From NCBI GenBank assembly GCA_949299505.1, contig CASGAS010000013.1:1-32151 (forward strand): a stretch of DNA of 32,151 nucleotides, read 5' to 3'. The position numbers and the translations under genes are program-made. How positions within the stretch are numbered: the first letter of the stretch is position 1; the number at the start of each line of letters is the position of its first letter. Positions 30,693 to 32,151 of the stretch are shown in pieces. Below the pieces are notes generated by a model. The model did no database searches, was not told where the DNA came from, and saw nothing but the letters and a program-made list of their open reading frames with translations. The stretch comes from an uncultured Eubacteriales bacterium. Its GTDB lineage: Bacteria > Bacillota > Clostridia > Oscillospirales > Acutalibacteraceae.

Positions 30693-31388
30693 TTATTCTT
30701 CACGAGGGTCGATGTATTTTGCAGCGTTTGCAAAACGACCGTACGTACCCGTATTCTTCTTGAGCGCTTCGTCGGCGGACACGCCGTGGCGGATATCCTC
30801 GAGCATCTTGCCGACCTTGATGAATTCGTAGCCGATGACTTCGTTGTTTTCATCCAGCGCCATACGCGTGACATAGCCCTCCGCCATTTCCATGTAGCGG
30901 ACGCCCTTTACCTTCGTGGAGAACATCGTGCCGACCTGGGAGCGAAGCCCCTTGCCGAGGTCTTCGAGCGCCGCGCCGACGACCAGACCGTCCTCGGAGA
31001 ACGCGGACTGCGAACGACCGTAGACGAACTGCAGGAAGATTTCGCGCATCGCGACGTTGATGGCGTCGCAGACAAGGTCGGTATTGAGGCATTCCAGCAG
31101 CGTTTTGCCGGGCAGGATTTCCGCCGCCATCGCCGCGGAATGGGTCATGCCCGAGCAGCCGAGCGTTTCGACGAGCGCCTCTTCAACAATGCCGTTTTTG
31201 ACGTTGAGCGACAGCTTGCAGGCGCCCTGCTGCGGGGCGCACCAGCCCACGCCGTGCGAAAAGCCCGAAATGTCCTTAATCTCATACGCTTTTACCCATT
31301 TGCCCTCCTCGGGGATGGGTGCGGGACCGTGATTGGGGCCTTTGGCAACACAACACATCTTTTCGACTTCTTCGGAATAGTGGATCAT
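30693..31388 (-). CDS. IscU/NifU-like iron-sulfur cluster scaffold-related protein
   Basis: This 231-residue protein has a core that aligns with IscU: GACKLSLNV, then VETLGCSGMTHSAAMAAEIL, then KTLLECLNTDLVCDAINVAM. These offer several candidate cluster-binding cysteines (GAC, GCSG, ECL, VCD) in addition to a CC pair near residues 11-12. It is longer than IscU, with a C-terminal extension of about 100 residues. The ATG at 31388 has AAAGGAG 11 bases upstream and the promoter lies just beyond; the longer frame to 31517 crosses the promoter and is rejected. It is the first gene of a two-gene operon with the GGGtGRT protein. Confidence 0.88.
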   Translation of the reverse strand: MIHYSEEVEKMCCVAKGPNHGPAPIPEEGKWVKAYEIKDISGFSHGVGWCAPQQGACKLSLNVKNGIVEEALVETLGCSGMTHSAAMAAEILPGKTLLECLNTDLVCDAINVAMREIFLQFVYGRSQSAFSEDGLVVGAALEDLGKGLRSQVGTMFSTKVKGVRYMEMAEGYVTRMALDENNEVIGYEFIKVGKMLEDIRHGVSADEALKKNTGTYGRFANAAKYIDPREE

Positions 31389-31424
31389 GTTTTTTGAAAC
31401 TCCTTTCTCAACAGGACTGCCTAT

Positions 31425-31453
31425 ATTATACTGATTTGTCACAGGTTTATCAA
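31425..31453 (-). promoter_or_regulatory. Promoter of the Fe-S scaffold/GGGtGRT operon
   Basis: On the minus strand, TTGATA (plus 31448-31453), a 17-bp spacer and a perfect TATAAT (plus 31425-31430). Predicted transcription starts near 31418, about 30 nt before the ATG. Confidence 0.85.
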
Positions 31454-31499
31454 TAGTAAAAATCACAAACCACGCTTTTTGAAGCCGAAAAATTTGTCG

Positions 31500-32151
31500 A
31501 TAAGGCACGGGCGGCAAGGGCAGACGTTAGACGCCAGACGATAGATTTTAGATGGCAGACGCCGGTTGCCGGATTAGGCGGGTGAAACCAAAAGTCAGCT
31601 GCAACCTTTCCTCCCTCTGACGAAGGGAGAGACAAGTCTGATGTTCAGAATTCAGATGTCAGAAGTTAGAAGTCAGAACCGTAGGGCGGGGGGCTTGCTC
31701 CCGCCGTAAAACAGGGTGCGGCAAGAACACAGCCCCGACGGCGATGAAAATAAAAAATCAGCACCCGTAGGGGCGGGTCTCCGTGCCCGCCCGAGCACAT
31801 TCCGACACGGACACACGTCCCGGCTGTGATAAAACCAAAAGTCAGCACGCTCTATTCCTCCCTCTGACGGGCGCCGTCGCCGAAGCGCCGCCGGTGGCGG
31901 ATGCAGCGAGGCGACAGCGGCGAAGCGGTCAAACTTTGCCCGCGCGTAAAGCCGTGGCAAATTTTGGGCACCGCGAGAGGGCCTGAGGTGGCAAAACGGA
32001 ACGAAGTGACGTTTTGACGGAGGGAGAGATACAGTAGGGCGGGGGCTTGCTCCCGCCGAAAAACAATTCACGGCAGAAACGATGTTTCGGCTATGATGAA
32101 AATAAAAAATCTGTACTCTCTTTTCCTCCCTCTGACGAGGGAGGTGGCTTT
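31500..32151. repeat. Interspersed-repeat mosaic without genes
   Basis: No credible gene is present in these about 650 bp. Repeated modules are: CCTCCCTCTGACG at 31610, 31857 and 32125, two of them forming hairpins with a following AGGGAG or GAGGGAGG; GTAGGG(G)CGGG hairpin modules at 31681, 31768 and 32034; AAACCAAAAGTCAGC at 31585 and 31832; and GATGAAAATAAAAAATC at 31743 and 32095. Two low-complexity stretches (31523-31563 rich in AGACG, 31638-31677 rich in TCAGA) accompany them. Open frames crossing it have no ribosome site and change content with the modules. The region continues past the window edge. Confidence 0.8.
31865..32020. mobile_element. Nested about 150-bp insertion in a repeat hairpin, flanked by TGACGG
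   Basis: TGACGG occurs at 31865-31870 and 32015-32020. Removing the sequence between them restores CCTCCCTCTGACGGAGGGAG, matching the uninterrupted modules at 31610 and 32125. The insert contains an internal inverted repeat (GTCGCC at 31876, GGCGAC at 31910) and no coding sequence, so it looks like a small non-autonomous element with a 5-6 bp target duplication. Confidence 0.55.

Noticed and set aside
31673..32071. A 132-codon minus-strand frame
   Set aside because: It crosses the GTAGGG and CCTCCCTCTGACG repeat modules and the nested insertion and has no ribosome site. The translation is Pro/Arg/Ser-rich repeat text, typical of spurious repeat frames.
31500..32151. Possible CRISPR array
   Set aside because: The repeats differ in type, are unevenly spaced and have no constant spacer length. 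No cas gene is present.

Overview
The window looks like a chromosomal segment of a high-GC member of the Clostridia, probably an Oscillospiraceae/Ruminococcaceae-type gut anaerobe. The reasons are the Firmicutes-style core operon (rimP-nusA-ylxR-ylxQ-infB-rbfA-nrnA-truB-ribF), strong AGGAGG-type ribosome binding sites, sigma-A-like promoters, a dockerin-bearing secreted hydrolase and the GGGtGRT/Fe-S scaffold pair. This assignment is inference from gene content. No tRNA, rRNA, CRISPR array, transposase or integrase gene was seen.

Layout, left to right. (1) 3-1304, plus strand: 3' part of an alpha/beta hydrolase with a type I dockerin. (2) 1474-4920, plus: a two-component operon (OmpR-type regulator, six-TM sensor kinase with a TTG start, 65-aa membrane protein). 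(3) 4928-9088, minus: gltX-glnS-unknown membrane protein. (4) 9272-10609, minus: an iron-type alcohol dehydrogenase with its own promoter and terminator. (5) 10613-13502: an AT-richer block carrying one SF1 helicase fused to a DUF2726 PD-(D/E)XK nuclease domain, bounded by a 22-bp perfect direct repeat of the ribF 3' end. (6) 13453-21185, minus: the translation/transcription core operon from rimP to ribF, with a structured leader. (7) 21210-21822: a 62-aa protein and a dense multi-hairpin element between two identical 33-bp terminator hairpins. (8) 21832-26289, minus: rlmB-type rRNA methyltransferase, a degenerate P-type-ATPase-like membrane protein, and MgtC/SapB. (9) 26401-29642: a PhoP/PhoR-like pair divergent from an SH3b-L,D-transpeptidase. 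(10) 29671-31453, minus: the GGGtGRT protein and NifU/IscU-like scaffold pair. (11) 31454-32151: no gene, only an interspersed-repeat mosaic with a nested insertion.

The best candidate for an undescribed system is region 5. A complete helicase-nuclease has been placed 11 bp behind ribF, so it is probably expressed by read-through from the rimP-nusA promoter. The 22-bp repeat re-creates the end of ribF on the distal side, where an alternative ribF tail of ten codons can still be read. This looks like a gene-end-targeted cargo insertion without its own recombinase, and the domain set is of the kind found in anti-phage or nucleic-acid surveillance proteins. The second candidate is the 959-aa protein at 22566-25445. 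It keeps the P-type ATPase architecture but has lost the DKTGT, TGD and GDGxND signatures, and it has gained a disordered N-terminal region of about 400 residues.

Gene starts were chosen by ribosome binding sites, overlaps with neighbours and promoter positions. Several differ from the longest open frame: helicase, gltX, nrnA, ylxQ, ylxR, rimP, rlmB, both response regulators, and the Fe-S scaffold.
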